A stretch of 28,330 nt of DNA from Chara braunii (lineage: Eukaryota; Streptophyta; Charophyceae; Charales; Characeae): positions 1,372,435 to 1,400,764 of the forward strand of contig BFEA01000310.1 in assembly GCA_003427395.1 (NCBI GenBank). Reading direction: 5' to 3'. Positions 17,861 to 27,066 of the stretch are shown in pieces. A program made the translations under genes and the position numbers. Within the stretch, counting starts at the first letter, position 1; every line of letters begins with the position of its first letter. Under the pieces are notes generated by a model that was given only the letters and a program-made list of their open reading frames with translations, was not told where the DNA came from and ran no database searches.

Positions 17861-18300
17861 AACAGATGAGTTCCATACTCACATGAGTACCTGTCAGTGA
17901 GCTTGCAGGCTCAAGGTCTCTTCTGCCTTGATTGCGCAGTGGAGTTGTTTTGCAATAAAAACTCAGGCCACGACAAGACGGCAAAAATGAGTTCGGATAG
18001 AAACAATCGGAACTTTGTTTTTGCCACCGCTGTAAATACATACATCTTTTCTTTTTCCTTTTTCTTTTTTTTGCCCCCTGGTGTCACTGCTATTGCATTT
18101 CCTTCGGCTGCAGGTCCGCTTTGAAAAGAAAGGGGCAGTTCGGCTCAGGGGTTAAATTGGGCGAATTCACTCAGAGAAGCAGATCAATTCTGCGACGTGT
18201 TATCTAGACTCGCATTGACTTAGACAAGCAGGCACACTACACAGCTGCACCGCAAGCAAGCAAACAGAACACCTTTCCTTCGATCTAGTACTCCGAAAAT

Positions 18301-18876
18301 GGGCCACGCCACACCTATCCCGAAAACGGGAAAATGTTCGAGAGCGCTCTCGAACTCTGGAAATCGCGAAAACCGGTTCGAGAGGCCTCATCGCCGCACT
18401 GCGCTCTCAAAGGGGGCGCTCTCCACTGTGTTGGAAAAGACCTGCGTTTTTCGAGAGTGCAGTGCGGCGGTGCAAGGGCCTTGCTCCACTACTCACGGAA
18501 TGTGCAAAATGAGAATGAATTTTCTCCTAGACCATGGAAAGATACACCGCCATATTTTTTGTCTTTTGTGCATGTGGTGAGTAGTGGACAGAGGCCTAGG
18601 TTCGAGAGTCTCTCGAGCCAACTCGACAAAACGCTGGCCGCAGATGGTTGTCCGTCACGGCACACTCTTGAAATTCAGGCCACAATCGGAAGTGTCGCGG
18701 ACCACTCTCGAAAGTGGCAACTTTGCAGGCGGGGCAACGACCACAGTTCGCGAGCACTCCTGAAAACCGAGTTCTGGCCACTCTCGAATTTTTTTCTGAC
18801 ACCGATTTTGGAGAGTTGGTGTGGCGATGCATTTGCTCTCCAAATCGGTGTTTTCGGAATAGGTGTGGCGAGGCCC
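18301..18876. mobile_element. TIR element with CTCTCGA motif
   Basis: The ends GGGCCACGCCACACCTATCC (18301) and the complement of 18849-18876 match at about 26 of 28 positions. AAT flanks both sides (18298-18300, 18877-18879), consistent with a 3-bp target duplication. The interior contains many copies of CTCTCGAA and TTCGAGAG in both orientations, and an inner inverted pair CTCCACTACTCAC / GTGAGTAGTGGA. No transposase is present; open frames inside are shadows of the motif. It is a non-autonomous element of unidentified superfamily. Confidence 0.75.
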
Positions 18877-18879
18877 AAT

Positions 18880-19302
18880 GGGTCTCGCTGCACTACTCTC
18901 CACTCTCCAAGAAATCGGAGAGTGCGTGGAGAGCTGTGAGAATCTCCGAATTTGACTTTTTTGCTTCACCGCGGCACTAGCTCTGCATGGTCCTCCTCTC
19001 CAGTTTGTGAGTGTGCTGACAGCGCTGGAGGACACGGCGTGCTCCGCATTTTGTCCTCCCAGACTCTCGGCACCCTCTCCGAATTTGGAGCAACTTGGAG
19101 AGTCTGGCGGAGGTCCATCCGAAAATTTAAACCACAGTTGCAGGCTGGGCACTCTCCGACCGTGGAGATTGCACTTCGAAGGTGGTGTCTGACAAACAGC
19201 TATCCAAGTTTGTTTTCAGGGTTTTTTCTGATAGTTAGTGCAGCGGTAGCAAAGTCTCCGATGTCGGAGAGTGGAGAGTAGTGCAGCGTGACGGTGTGAC
19301 CC
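18880..19302. mobile_element. TIR element with CTCTCC motif
   Basis: The left end starts GGGTCTCG. CGCTGCACTACTCTCC is shared with the complement of the right end (19266-19290), which has about 8 extra bases before the terminal GACCC. AAT flanks both sides (18877-18879 and 19303-19305). About ten CTCTCC or GGAGAG words fill the interior in both orientations. It abuts the previous element, sharing one AAT. No transposase is present. Confidence 0.75.
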
Positions 19303-19378
19303 AATGACAGCATTGAAGTAATATGTGCTGTGCAGTCAAACGACAGCATTTAGATAATGTGTGCTGTGCAGTGAAAAA
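19303..19378. repeat. About 38-bp tandem duplication
   Basis: The unit with GACAGCATT and GTGCTGTGCAGT occurs twice in direct succession beside the TIR element. Confidence 0.7.
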
Positions 19379-19379
19379 A

Positions 19380-20155
19380 CAAAGTTGTCACATCGCTTAG
19401 GGGAGCCGGCATTCCTGGCAGCTTTAGGTTTTTGGACAAATAATGGAGCCCTATACGCAGCTTGTTTTATTTCCTAGACGATAGGCAGAGAAACTCTGGG
19501 TCATGTATCTCCGGACTTTTCAACAGGAAAAGTTTTAAATCACCCCGCCGCAACATCTTTGCTCGCTCCAAAACGAGGGCAATAAGTGTGGGAGGCCCTT
19601 GAAAATGATCTTCGGCATTATTCCCCCCCCCCTGGAAGAGCCTGAGAAAAGCTTTCCTACCATCTTTGCACAGTGGGCCCCACTGGCATTACGGGCCCAA
19701 TCCGGGTGCAAAAATGACGTGAAACGGTGAAAGTTCATTTTAGAGCCTCTCACACTTCTTGCCGCCTCTAAGGGCGAACAAATACAAAGGTTTTGCCATG
19801 GGGGCTATTTAAAATTTTACCCAGTTTTCCCCCAGTTTCTAGCCTAAGGGTATAGTGTTAGGATGTACTGATGCAGCACTCACAATGTCATTGCGAGCCG
19901 CGATCGCTACGATTCCATCTGCTTGTAGACCAGTCTCCATCCTGAGATAGAACCGCATGGGCAATGCAACAATGACTGACTTCATCGCAATGTGTGCCAC
20001 ATAGTGCACACACACACACACACAGGAGAAGAGGCACGTCAAATTCAGACACCCGGCCTTCCTCAGGGAGATTAGACCAGGGGCCATCATGCTAACCTCA
20101 TCCTCTGTACAGTCTTTCCTATTTGCAATGCATGTTCCAAAAGGCATTGTCAACT
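19380..20155. other. No gene seen
   Basis: Unique-looking sequence without supported coding frames. A short CA tract lies at 20006-20023. A 104-codon minus-strand frame (19839-20153) has no recognisable domain. Confidence 0.35.
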
Positions 20156-20248
20156 TTTTCCTTTTTTTTTTAAGCCCTGCAAGCCCTACTAGGGGGCTAG
20201 GGGGTGTGATATGAGCAGCCTACCTAGGGGTAGTAAGCCCCGCTCGTA

Positions 20249-20303
20249 GCTCCATCTATTGGTGGGGAGCTGCACCTGCTGGAAACCGGGTCCAGCGTTC
20301 CAT
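20249..20303 (-). repeat. Short dispersed repeat, poly(A)-tailed on the minus strand (copy 2)
   Basis: Second copy of the repeat at 17347-17402, about 75 percent similar by eye, again with a T-run upstream on the plus strand at 20160-20172. Confidence 0.5.
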
Positions 20304-20493
20304 TAACAATAATGATTGCAAATGAGAGCAAGCGGGGTCAAGCTTCCCAGCATAAACCCACTACCAATCTTGGGGTTACTGCACTAGCGTTGTGGCTTTC
20401 CGGGGAGGCACCGGAGGGCCTGATTGCACTTCGGGGTGACCGGCCGTTCATTTGATAATCTTTTTGTGAACGAGCCGTCCGCTTAAGAGTGGT

Positions 20494-20520
20494 GTTTTTT
20501 TTTTTTTTTTTTTTTTTTTT
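20494..20520. repeat. Poly(T) tract
   Basis: About 27 consecutive T, possibly another minus-strand retroposon tail belonging to sequence 20521 onward or simple low-complexity DNA. Confidence 0.6.
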
Positions 20521-20774
20521 GAGGCTCACCCAGGTACATTCGCCTCAAGCCCCGCACCCTGATGACATTGGAAAAAAACAATAAATCGAAATGACCTACA
20601 AAATAGCAAAAATGCTTATTTTGGCTGGTTGATTTTTTTTTTCCGTTTTTAATTAAAAAAATATTATTCTTGAAAAAAAAATTGAAAAATTATAGGGAGT
20701 TAACCTCCGATGTCCCCCACCCTCCTATAAAAAAAAAAACATACCCTCCGAGCCAAAAAAAAAAAAAAAAAAAA

Positions 20775-20875
20775 CAACGCTCTCGGTGAACTCCATGAAC
20801 TCCCGTTGTGAACTCGGTGAACTCCATGACCGGTCTCCGTCCACAGACCCCGTGAACGGTGAAGGGGGTACGGAG
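20775..20875. repeat. GTGAACTC motif cluster
   Basis: GGTGAACTCCATGA occurs twice (20796, 20817), with GTGAACTC, CCCGTGAACGGTGAA and CGGTCTCCG nearby. This gives the same motif-filled look as the TIR elements. The partner end was not located. Confidence 0.4.
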
Positions 20876-21284
20876 ATTTTCATTCAGAAGCCTTATGCAA
20901 AGTACCGGCAAAAGAGTATCTTGGACCTGGCAACTATAAAGAGCGCATTTCGATGTGAATTGCAGAAATCCGTGAGCCATAGATACCTTGAACGCACATG
21001 GGGCCCAACGCTTGTGCCGAGGGCACCTGAGCAACATAATTGGATCAAAAGGAAAAAAGAAAAAGAAAAAACAGCAAAACCAAAGGCTCCCCACCATTTC
21101 CTCCCCCCATAGCTGTATTTGAGCCATCTTTCAGTCTAGATACAGCTATAATGACCGTACGTTGTATTCGGGGGAAGAAGGTAGCAGAGGATGATAAGAG
21201 TGGACTACAATAGATAGTGGGAAGCGGGAAAAGACAAAAAAAGGAATCGTGAGACTGTAACCCCATTTGGAAATAATAGGAGTA

Positions 21285-21480
21285 CCCAAGAGCCTAGGTC
21301 AGTGGGTACACCCATGAACTGTTGAAAATACAGACATGTGTTCGAATCCAGATGATGGAACTTGATGAGTAAAACTGTAAAACCAACTATTTCTGAATTG
21401 CCTGGGGCCGGTCAGCTTAATGATGATATCTCAAGGCCGTCGCCTTTTTCAAAAAAAAGAAAAGAAAAGAAGGAAAAAAA
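21285..21480 (+). repeat. tRNA-like SINE, intact copy
   Basis: The head looks like a tRNA promoter: box A-like TAGGTCAGTGGG (21295) and box B GTTCGAATCC (21340-21349) about 33 bp apart. The body ends with CCTGGGGCCGGTCAGC and GATATCTCAAGGC (21401-21440), then a T-run and an A-rich tail. The 23 bp from 21305 to 21327 recurs exactly at 22858-22880, and the tail recurs at 24388-24440. Transcription would be by RNA polymerase III. Confidence 0.65.
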
Positions 21481-21762
21481 GAAAAAGAAATAATAGGAGT
21501 TACTGTAGCCGCGTTTGCAGATAATGGAAGTCGGGGCCAAGTCCCACTCATGCTTTTGCTTAAAAAAAAGACAAAGAAAAGTGTGGGGGCTATTTGGTCT
21601 CATCAGCACGGGAATTTCGTCAGCGGAATGGTCTTAAAAAATGACAGGGCAACCAACGGGCTTAGCTTAGGGCACGCTCACACCGGCCCCCATTTCGCAA
21701 CAGACAAGGCTGCGGCCGCCTGGATTTCGGGTCCTCTTCGACTTCTTGTCTGTTGCGGCCGC

Positions 21763-22060
21763 CTGGATTTTGGGTCCTCTTCTACTTCTCCAGTCACACC
21801 GCGGGATCGCATTTCCTGGCAATGGGTCTCGCTCCACTACTCTAGACTCAAGAAAATTTTCTAGAGTAGATTTAGAGTTGTCAGTGTCTAGAGTAGCACA
21901 AATTTAGTGTGCTGGATTTTGGGTCCTCTTCGACTGCTCCAGTCACACCGCGGGATCACATTTCCTGGCAATGGGTCTCGCTCCACTACTTTAGACTCAA
22001 GAAAAATTTCTAGAGTAGATCTAGAGTTGTCAGTGTCCAGAGTAGCACAAATTTAGTGTG
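21763..22060. repeat. 149-bp tandem duplication across a TIR
   Basis: Unit 21763-21911 is repeated at 21912-22060 with few changes. It contains 60 bp of GGGTCCTCTTC sequence outside the TIR plus the terminal TIR itself, so the left terminus of the next element exists twice. Confidence 0.85.
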
Positions 22061-22559
22061 ATCGCTCCACTCACTTGAGACGGCCCTACTCAAGAAAAAA
22101 AAATTTCCACTATTGACCGGGCGGGCCGTTTTCTTGTCGGCCCAGACACCCCGATGCACTCACGGAATTCTAGGCCATGGCAAGGGAACCACCGACCACT
22201 CTTGAGATAACAGCCGCTGCAGGCGGGCACTCTAGATCGGTGTGGAGTGCCCAGTCGCGGGTGCCCCTGACAACTCTAGAACGCGTTTTGACGGGGCTCC
22301 GTTCTTGAGTAAGTGGAGCGACGTTTTACTCTAGACAATTTCTTGGGTAAGTGGCAGTCGCGGGTGCCCCTGACAACTCTAGAACGCGATTTGACGGGGC
22401 TCCGTTCTTGAGTAAGTGGAGCGACGTTTTNCTCTAGACAATTTCTTGAGTAAATTCTGACTACTCTAGAAGGAAAATTTGTGGTTCCTAGTCTAGAGTA
22501 GTGGAGCGATAATTCACTCTAGATTTTTTATTGAGTCTAGAGTAGTGGAGCGAGACCCA
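21823..22559. mobile_element. TIR element with CTCTAGA motif
   Basis: The 29-base end 21823-21851 (starting TGGGTCTCGCTCCACTACTC) is the exact reverse complement of 22531-22559. Taking GGGTC..GACCC as termini, AAT flanks both sides. More than twelve ACTCTAGA or TCTAGAGT words fill it in both orientations. It also contains a 103-bp tandem duplication. The true left end could instead be the duplicated copy at 21972. No transposase is present. Confidence 0.8.
22252..22457. repeat. 103-bp tandem duplication in the CTCTAGA element
   Basis: The unit starting CAGTCGCGGGTGCCCCTGAC is at 22252-22354 and again at 22355-22457, almost identical, with one N in the second. Confidence 0.85.
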
Positions 22560-22617
22560 ATATCTTCGTCTTCAAATTTCTTTCCATTTCCGCAGGTCGA
22601 TTCCAAACAAGAAAGGG

Positions 22618-22855
22618 AATTTGTCGTAACCTCCCGAGGTTACCACAAATTCCCAACCCCCGCGGCCCCTCGGCCGCTGACAACCAAATGGGGTCTCCAA
22701 TAAGTAGTTTGGGCCGCTGACAACCAAATGGGGTCACCAATAAGTAGTTTGGGGAAATGAGATCCTGGTGTGACTATCCCTCTACACCATTTTTTTGGGA
22801 TTTTGGGGATCATGCGGATTTGGTACCACAGTTTGAGCGTGCCCTCAGTTGGTAC
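22618..22855. mobile_element. Partial copy of the CCCTCAG-ended TIR element
   Basis: In order it has a GAGGTTAC hairpin (22618-22653), a GCGGCC stretch, a 40-bp unit twice (22672-22711, 22712-22751) and a terminus ending GTGCCCTCAG. The same order occurs in the right arm of the composite at 24203-24381. The matching left half is missing or lies near 21664, where a GGGCACGCTCACACCGG end is visible. Confidence 0.55.
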
Positions 22856-22908
22856 ACGGTACACCCATGAACTGTTGAAATTCAAACCTTACTTCGAGTC
22901 CCAATCCA
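22842..22908 (+). repeat. SINE head, cut by an insertion
   Basis: Box A-like CCCTCAGTTGG (22842-22852), the 23-bp SINE word at 22858-22880 and box B-like CTTCGAGTCC (22892-22901) match the copy at 21285. The sequence then changes to the TIR of the composite element. The SINE tail resumes at about 24382. Confidence 0.6.
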
Positions 22909-23335
22909 CTCAGGGCATACTCACACTGGGACCTATGGTCCCAAATCCCCCCCAAAAAAGGCTAGCAGGGCTATCATACAGATTTGCCCAAGTACCAAAT
23001 GTACTATTGGTGTGCCCATTTGTCAGCGGCCTGGGAAGCGGTGGGGCAAGGGAATTTGCGGTCACCTCCAGAGGTGACTGCAAATGCCCTCTTTACTTTT
23101 TCGCATTTTCTTCATAAATTGGCAAAATTTTGTTCAGAGAAGTTCTTGCACAATCCGTGGATGGCGCCATGTGACCAGCCAAGTACCAAATCCCCATTTC
23201 TCCAGATGGCCGCGGCTTAGTCCCAATTGAAAAGGCAGCAGTGTGACGTGAACCATGCCCAAAACCTCGAATCGGCCCTTCCCAAATCCGCATATATTGC
23301 AGATTTGGGATCGCAATGTGAGTATTCCCTCAGAT
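22909..23335 (+). mobile_element. Left arm MITE
   Basis: Its own ends are inverted: CTCAGGGCATACTCACACTG at the left and TGTGAGTATTCCCTCAG at the right. In its centre a hairpin reads TTTGCGGTCACCTCCAGAGG and then the complement (23055-23084). An inner palindrome around CAAATCCGCATATATTGCAG lies near the right end. Confidence 0.65.
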
Positions 23336-23336
23336 A

Positions 23337-23650
23337 AGGCTTGGACCCCACAGGTTTCCGCCTTGGAAAAACTTTGCCGGGGAAAGTTTTCCGGTACCCC
23401 ACAGGCTTGCGCAAAGTCCGTGGAAGGCCGTTTTCGTTTTCCAAAAGCCTGCTTCCGGAACCCCACACACCCGGAAACGCGGCCTCGGAAACGCCCCCTG
23501 TCGTGTTTTCACTCTGTTTCCGACCTGGAAACCTCCGCCGGAGGAAAAGTCACCCCGATTTTGTGCAGACTGTTGAGGGTAGGGGGGAGGGCATGTCATT
23601 CCTGGCAACGTCTCGGAAAAGGCAGCAGCCAATAGAGATGAAGAGTGCCA

Positions 23651-23745
<95 letters not shown>

Positions 23746-23933
23746 CAAAATAAACGAGTGCCAACGGAAAAGGGCAGCGATTGGCTCAACTGATTTTCAA
23801 AGGGTCTTCCAAGCGCATTTTGTCCTCTGCTACTTGGTTCCCGGAAAAAGCATTTCCAAGGTTTCCGAAATCGTTCGCCCGTTTTCCAAGGGAAAACTGC
23901 TTTTCCAGGTGGAAACCTGTGGGGTCCAAGCCT
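23337..23933. mobile_element. Central TIR element with GGAAA/TTTCC motif and poly(A)
   Basis: The 23-base end 23337-23359 (starting AGGCTTGGACCCCACAGG) is the exact reverse complement of 23911-23933. GGAAAAC, TTTTCCA and GGTTTCC words fill the interior in both orientations. It contains an 83-base pure A run. No gene is present. Confidence 0.75.
23652..23734. repeat. Poly(A) run of about 83 bases
   Basis: Uninterrupted A in the middle of the central TIR element. Its length may be an assembly estimate. Translations across it are artefacts. Confidence 0.9.
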
Positions 23934-23945
23934 AAGTAAAATAAC

Positions 23946-24381
23946 TCAGAGCATACTCACACTGCGATCCCAAATCCGCAAAAATATGCGGATTTGGGAA
24001 GGGGCGACTTGAGGTTTTGGGCATGGTTGGGCATGGTTGACGTCACACTGCTGTACCTTTTCAGATGGGACAAGGTCGCGGCTGTCTGGAGAAATGGCGA
24101 TTTGGTACTTGGCCAGACAAGCGCTATCTACAAATTGTGCAAGAACTTTTGCGAGCGAATTTCGCCATTATTCAAAGAAAATGCAAAAACATAAATAGGG
24201 CATTTGCGGTCACCTCCAGAGGTGACCGCAAATTCCCTTGCCCCGCGGCTACTCAGGCAGCTGACAAATGGGCACACCATAAATAGTACATTTAGGACTT
24301 TGGCAAATCTAGGTGACTGGCCCTCTACCCTTTTTTGGGGGGGATGTGGGAATATAGGTCCCAGTGTGAGTACACCCTCAG
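23946..24381 (-). mobile_element. Right arm MITE
   Basis: Inverted relative of the left arm. It has the CTCAGAGCATACTCACACTG end, a CAAATCCGC palindrome, a near-perfect hairpin of GCGGTCACCTC and GAGGTGACCGC (24203-24232), and a right end ATAGGTCCCAGTGTGAG. Divergence from the left arm is moderate, so they are separate copies rather than a recent perfect fold-back. Confidence 0.65.
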
Positions 24382-24450
24382 AATTTACCTGGGGCCGGTC
24401 ATTTTGAAGAAGATATCTCAAGGCTGTGACCTTTTTTTTAATAAGGAAAT
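24382..24450 (+). repeat. SINE tail, continuation after the insertion
   Basis: CCTGGGGCCGGTCA (24388) and GATATCTCAAGGC followed by a T-run and an A-rich end match 21401-21480. It is the 3' part of the SINE whose head is at 22842-22908. Confidence 0.6.
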
Positions 24451-25167
24451 TAAAAAAAAGACACTGGTGTTTAAGCAAAGGACACGTGTCGCTGTAAGAA
24501 AACAAGCTTGAGAATATTCTGCATAGAAGCATCAGAATAGGGTACATGGCTCCAAAGGGACTCGCCAGACCAGTGTGGAGATGCTAAAACTTGGACGGCT
24601 GTCAGAAGAAATTCGACAGCCGCCCCTTCAGCAGGCATTTCCCCGTTTTTTGCGGCACAGCACGGTGACCGTTGTATGCACTGACTCGTGAGTGCACGCG
24701 GAAAAAGACGAACACGCCTGAGGATGGGACACGCGCTCGGCCGTCCCAACCTCATGCCCATTTTCCAAATTCCAACATGAACTCGACGGCGGAGCGGAGG
24801 ACTGTTGAAAACATCAGGGGTGTGATCCCAGTAGCAGTCGGATAGGAATGTGGCCGATCCACTGTGACACTGAGTGGCAGTGGCCTCACAGGTTCATTAC
24901 AAATTTCTGGGGTGAGAAAACAGGAGAAAGGCAAAAAAAAAAAAAAAGAAACAGAGACCTCCGACCTGAAATCACGGCAGAGTGCTTCCCAGCCATCAGA
25001 TCACAAATGATCTGATGGTGGTGGTTGCAACAACAGTGCAGAAAGTAACTGCCACATTTTCTGGAGTAAACTCAACTTCTGTCAGCAGTGATCCTGATGC
25101 CCTCCATATACTCCGTGATTGAAGGAGGGCTCCACCCAATGAGATAATGGCACAACAGCAACCAAAA
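24451..25167. other. No gene seen
   Basis: Unique-looking sequence with short open frames on both strands and no motifs. An A-run lies at 24933-24947 and a small palindrome TCAGATCACAAATGATCTGA at 24996-25015. Confidence 0.35.
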
Positions 25168-25609
25168 TGGGATAATTGGTAGAAAGAGCCCACGCCAAAG
25201 CCTTTTCGGTTTTGGCCGCCCAAAGTTCGGCCGTTTGGTACTACCGGCCCAAACAACTTTCTTCTGGGTGAAACGCGTGGCCACATCTCCCCGGGCCTGT
25301 TTTTACCGTTTCAAGAATTTGGTGCTGTTTCTGCGCCAGATTCATGAACCGGTAGGGCCCTTCTTTTTCAAAATCGCCTATGTGGGCCTCATTCGGTACT
25401 TCAGCGTTACCACCCCCGGCCTCTTTTACATCAAAATGAATCTGGCGCTGTTATGCGCCATTTTCATGATCCGGTAGGGCCCTTGGAGCAACGCGTGGGC
25501 CTGTAGTACCCCACATGCAAGTCATTGGGCCGGTAGTACCAAACGGCTAAACTTTGGGCGGCCAAAACCGAAGAGGTTTTGGCGTGGGCGCCTTCTACCT
25601 ATTATCCCA
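25168..25609. mobile_element. 442-bp MITE with 85-bp TIRs
   Basis: Left TIR 25168-25252 begins TGGGATAATTGGTAGAA and contains TTTTCGGTTTTGGCCGCCCA. The complement of 25525-25609 matches it at roughly nine positions in ten. The interior holds two direct copies of a segment ending CCGGTAGGGCCCTT (25350, 25474). No clear target duplication was seen (AAA/AAG flanks). No coding capacity. Confidence 0.85.
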
Positions 25610-26160
25610 AGCAAAATACTGAAAATCTTCTATCCGGTGGGCCTATGGCCGACCCCACTCTCTTTTGGGGTTGGCCATGCCCCCAACGGATTGAAAAGAT
25701 TTTGGCAGGAAGCTTCCTTTGCACCGGCATGCCCAGTGTTAAGGAGAGGAGAAGGGAACGCAGATCTCCTTACTTTTTCGGGTAATACATGTAAAATACT
25801 GACCGTTGGATCACCAGTACTGCACGGCAGGATTAGGGTCACTCAACTGCCACACAAACTCTTTTCTATCCTATCCGATTGCTAGTGGGACCATGCCCCA
25901 GAGGTTGCTCTTACCACCCCGTCTAGTAGAGGTCGCAGGTTAAAAAAAAAAGGATGGGCATGGAAGGACTGTTGAAATCGTCGGGATTTGCAGGCTGGGC
26001 ATGAAACCACTTTCCAAAGGAAGTGTCCAGAAGGACCAGAAGCTCTCTCTGACAACTACCCAATTTTTTTTCCCATCTTCATTTTCGAAAGGCTGTGTGG
26101 CGATGAGAAACTAGTGGAAAATTGCATTTACGAACAGTGCTGTGGCATGTCAAGAAAAAA
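25610..26160. other. No gene seen
   Basis: Mixed sequence without motif-bearing frames. At 25878-25938 a stretch ending GAGGTCGCAGGTT plus an A-run resembles a truncated tRNA-derived SINE head, but box A is poor. Confidence 0.35.
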
Positions 26161-26964
26161 GGGATAATTGGTCGAAAGCGCCCACACCAAAACCTTTTTG
26201 GTTTCGGGGGCCTAAAGATAGGCCGTTTGGTAATGCATGCCCAAACATTTCTTATTCGAAGTAAAAATTAAGGCCTTCCCTCAAGGATTTCTGAATTAAC
26301 CGTACAAGGGGCACACCAATCGGGGGCCCTGTGAGAATGACGGTCCAAAATGGGTACACATGGTTAACCGAAGGCGGCCGCGCACACACTGCCCAGGCAC
26401 CCGACAAATCCTCTCTGAAAAAAACCTATATATTATCTGTTGTCCTCGCTCTTGTCCACCTCTTTGCCTTCCGACTATGCCGGCCTCGCAAGAACACCAC
26501 CGCGCTGTTGCTTCGACTTCGCCTCTCCCACCAAACCCCCACCTTCTGTCCTTTCTCAGCATTCCAACTCCTCCGCCGCTATCTCTTTCATCTTCCACGG
26601 TGCAAGCCTCCGAGAGATCCGGTGCTTCCGCCACTTTTCTTTCTCCCGGTCTATGTCTCTGTATCACCAGAGCTCTCATATCCTGAAGTCTGCCCCGGCC
26701 CTTCCCGCGGCCCCGTCATTTCCTTGCGGCAGGTTTTGGTGTTCTGTGATAGAGATCGATAACATCTGTCGGAATCTGCCGCCTCTGCTTCCCGCCGGCC
26801 AACAAGGAAGACAATGCTCCAGTACCCTGCTCGTCTTACATCCGCAGAAGAGGCCTCCCGATCGATCTCACCATCGGTAATTCGTTCACGACGCGTACGA
26901 AGATAAGTGCCTCTCTTTCAGCAGATGCATCTTCGTTGCTTCCCCACATCTCTACCCGATTAAC

Positions 26965-26973
26965 TATTTAAAT
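26965..26973 (+). promoter_or_regulatory. TATA-like box upstream of second hammerhead
   Basis: TATTTAAAT lies 42 bp before the ribozyme's stem I, close to the spacing seen in the left pLTR of the PLE. Confidence 0.4.
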
Positions 26974-27006
26974 CTCAGTGACCGTAGCTGTAGACATCTT
27001 GGTCCT

Positions 27007-27066
27007 TAGCGATGCCCCTGATGATGAGTGGCCTATGGGTGCCATTCGAAACATGTCGGGCTGCTA
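27007..27066 (+). ncRNA. Hammerhead ribozyme, second family
   Basis: Stem I is TAGC-GAT-GCCC (27007-27017) with GGGC-T-GCTA (27058-27066): two 4-bp helices around an internal loop. The core is CTGATGA (27018-27024). Stem II is GAGTGGC (27026-27032) with GCCATTC (27041-27047), 7 bp including one G-U, after a single bulged T. GAAA is at 27048-27051. Stem III is a minimal palindrome (ACATGT), and the cleavage triplet GTC is at 27055-27057. All invariant core bases are present; the extra T after the core is the only irregularity. Confidence 0.75.

Larger units (their letters stand above)
22909..24381. mobile_element. Composite inverted-repeat element inserted in a SINE
   Basis: Outer ends CTCAGGGCATACTCACACTG (22909) and the complement of GTGTGAGTACACCCTCAG (24364-24381) match. 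Each arm is itself a TIR element of about 430 bp (22909-23335 and 23946-24381), arranged head to head. They surround a third element (23337-23933). SINE head and tail sequences lie on either side. No protein is encoded. Confidence 0.7.

Noticed and set aside
18334-18939. 201-codon open frame as a gene
   Set aside because: It lies entirely within motif-saturated TIR elements and crosses the boundary between two of them. Composition follows the CTCTCGA motif.
23330-23935. Poly-Lys or poly-Phe open frames
   Set aside because: They cross the 83-base A run in a non-coding TIR element.
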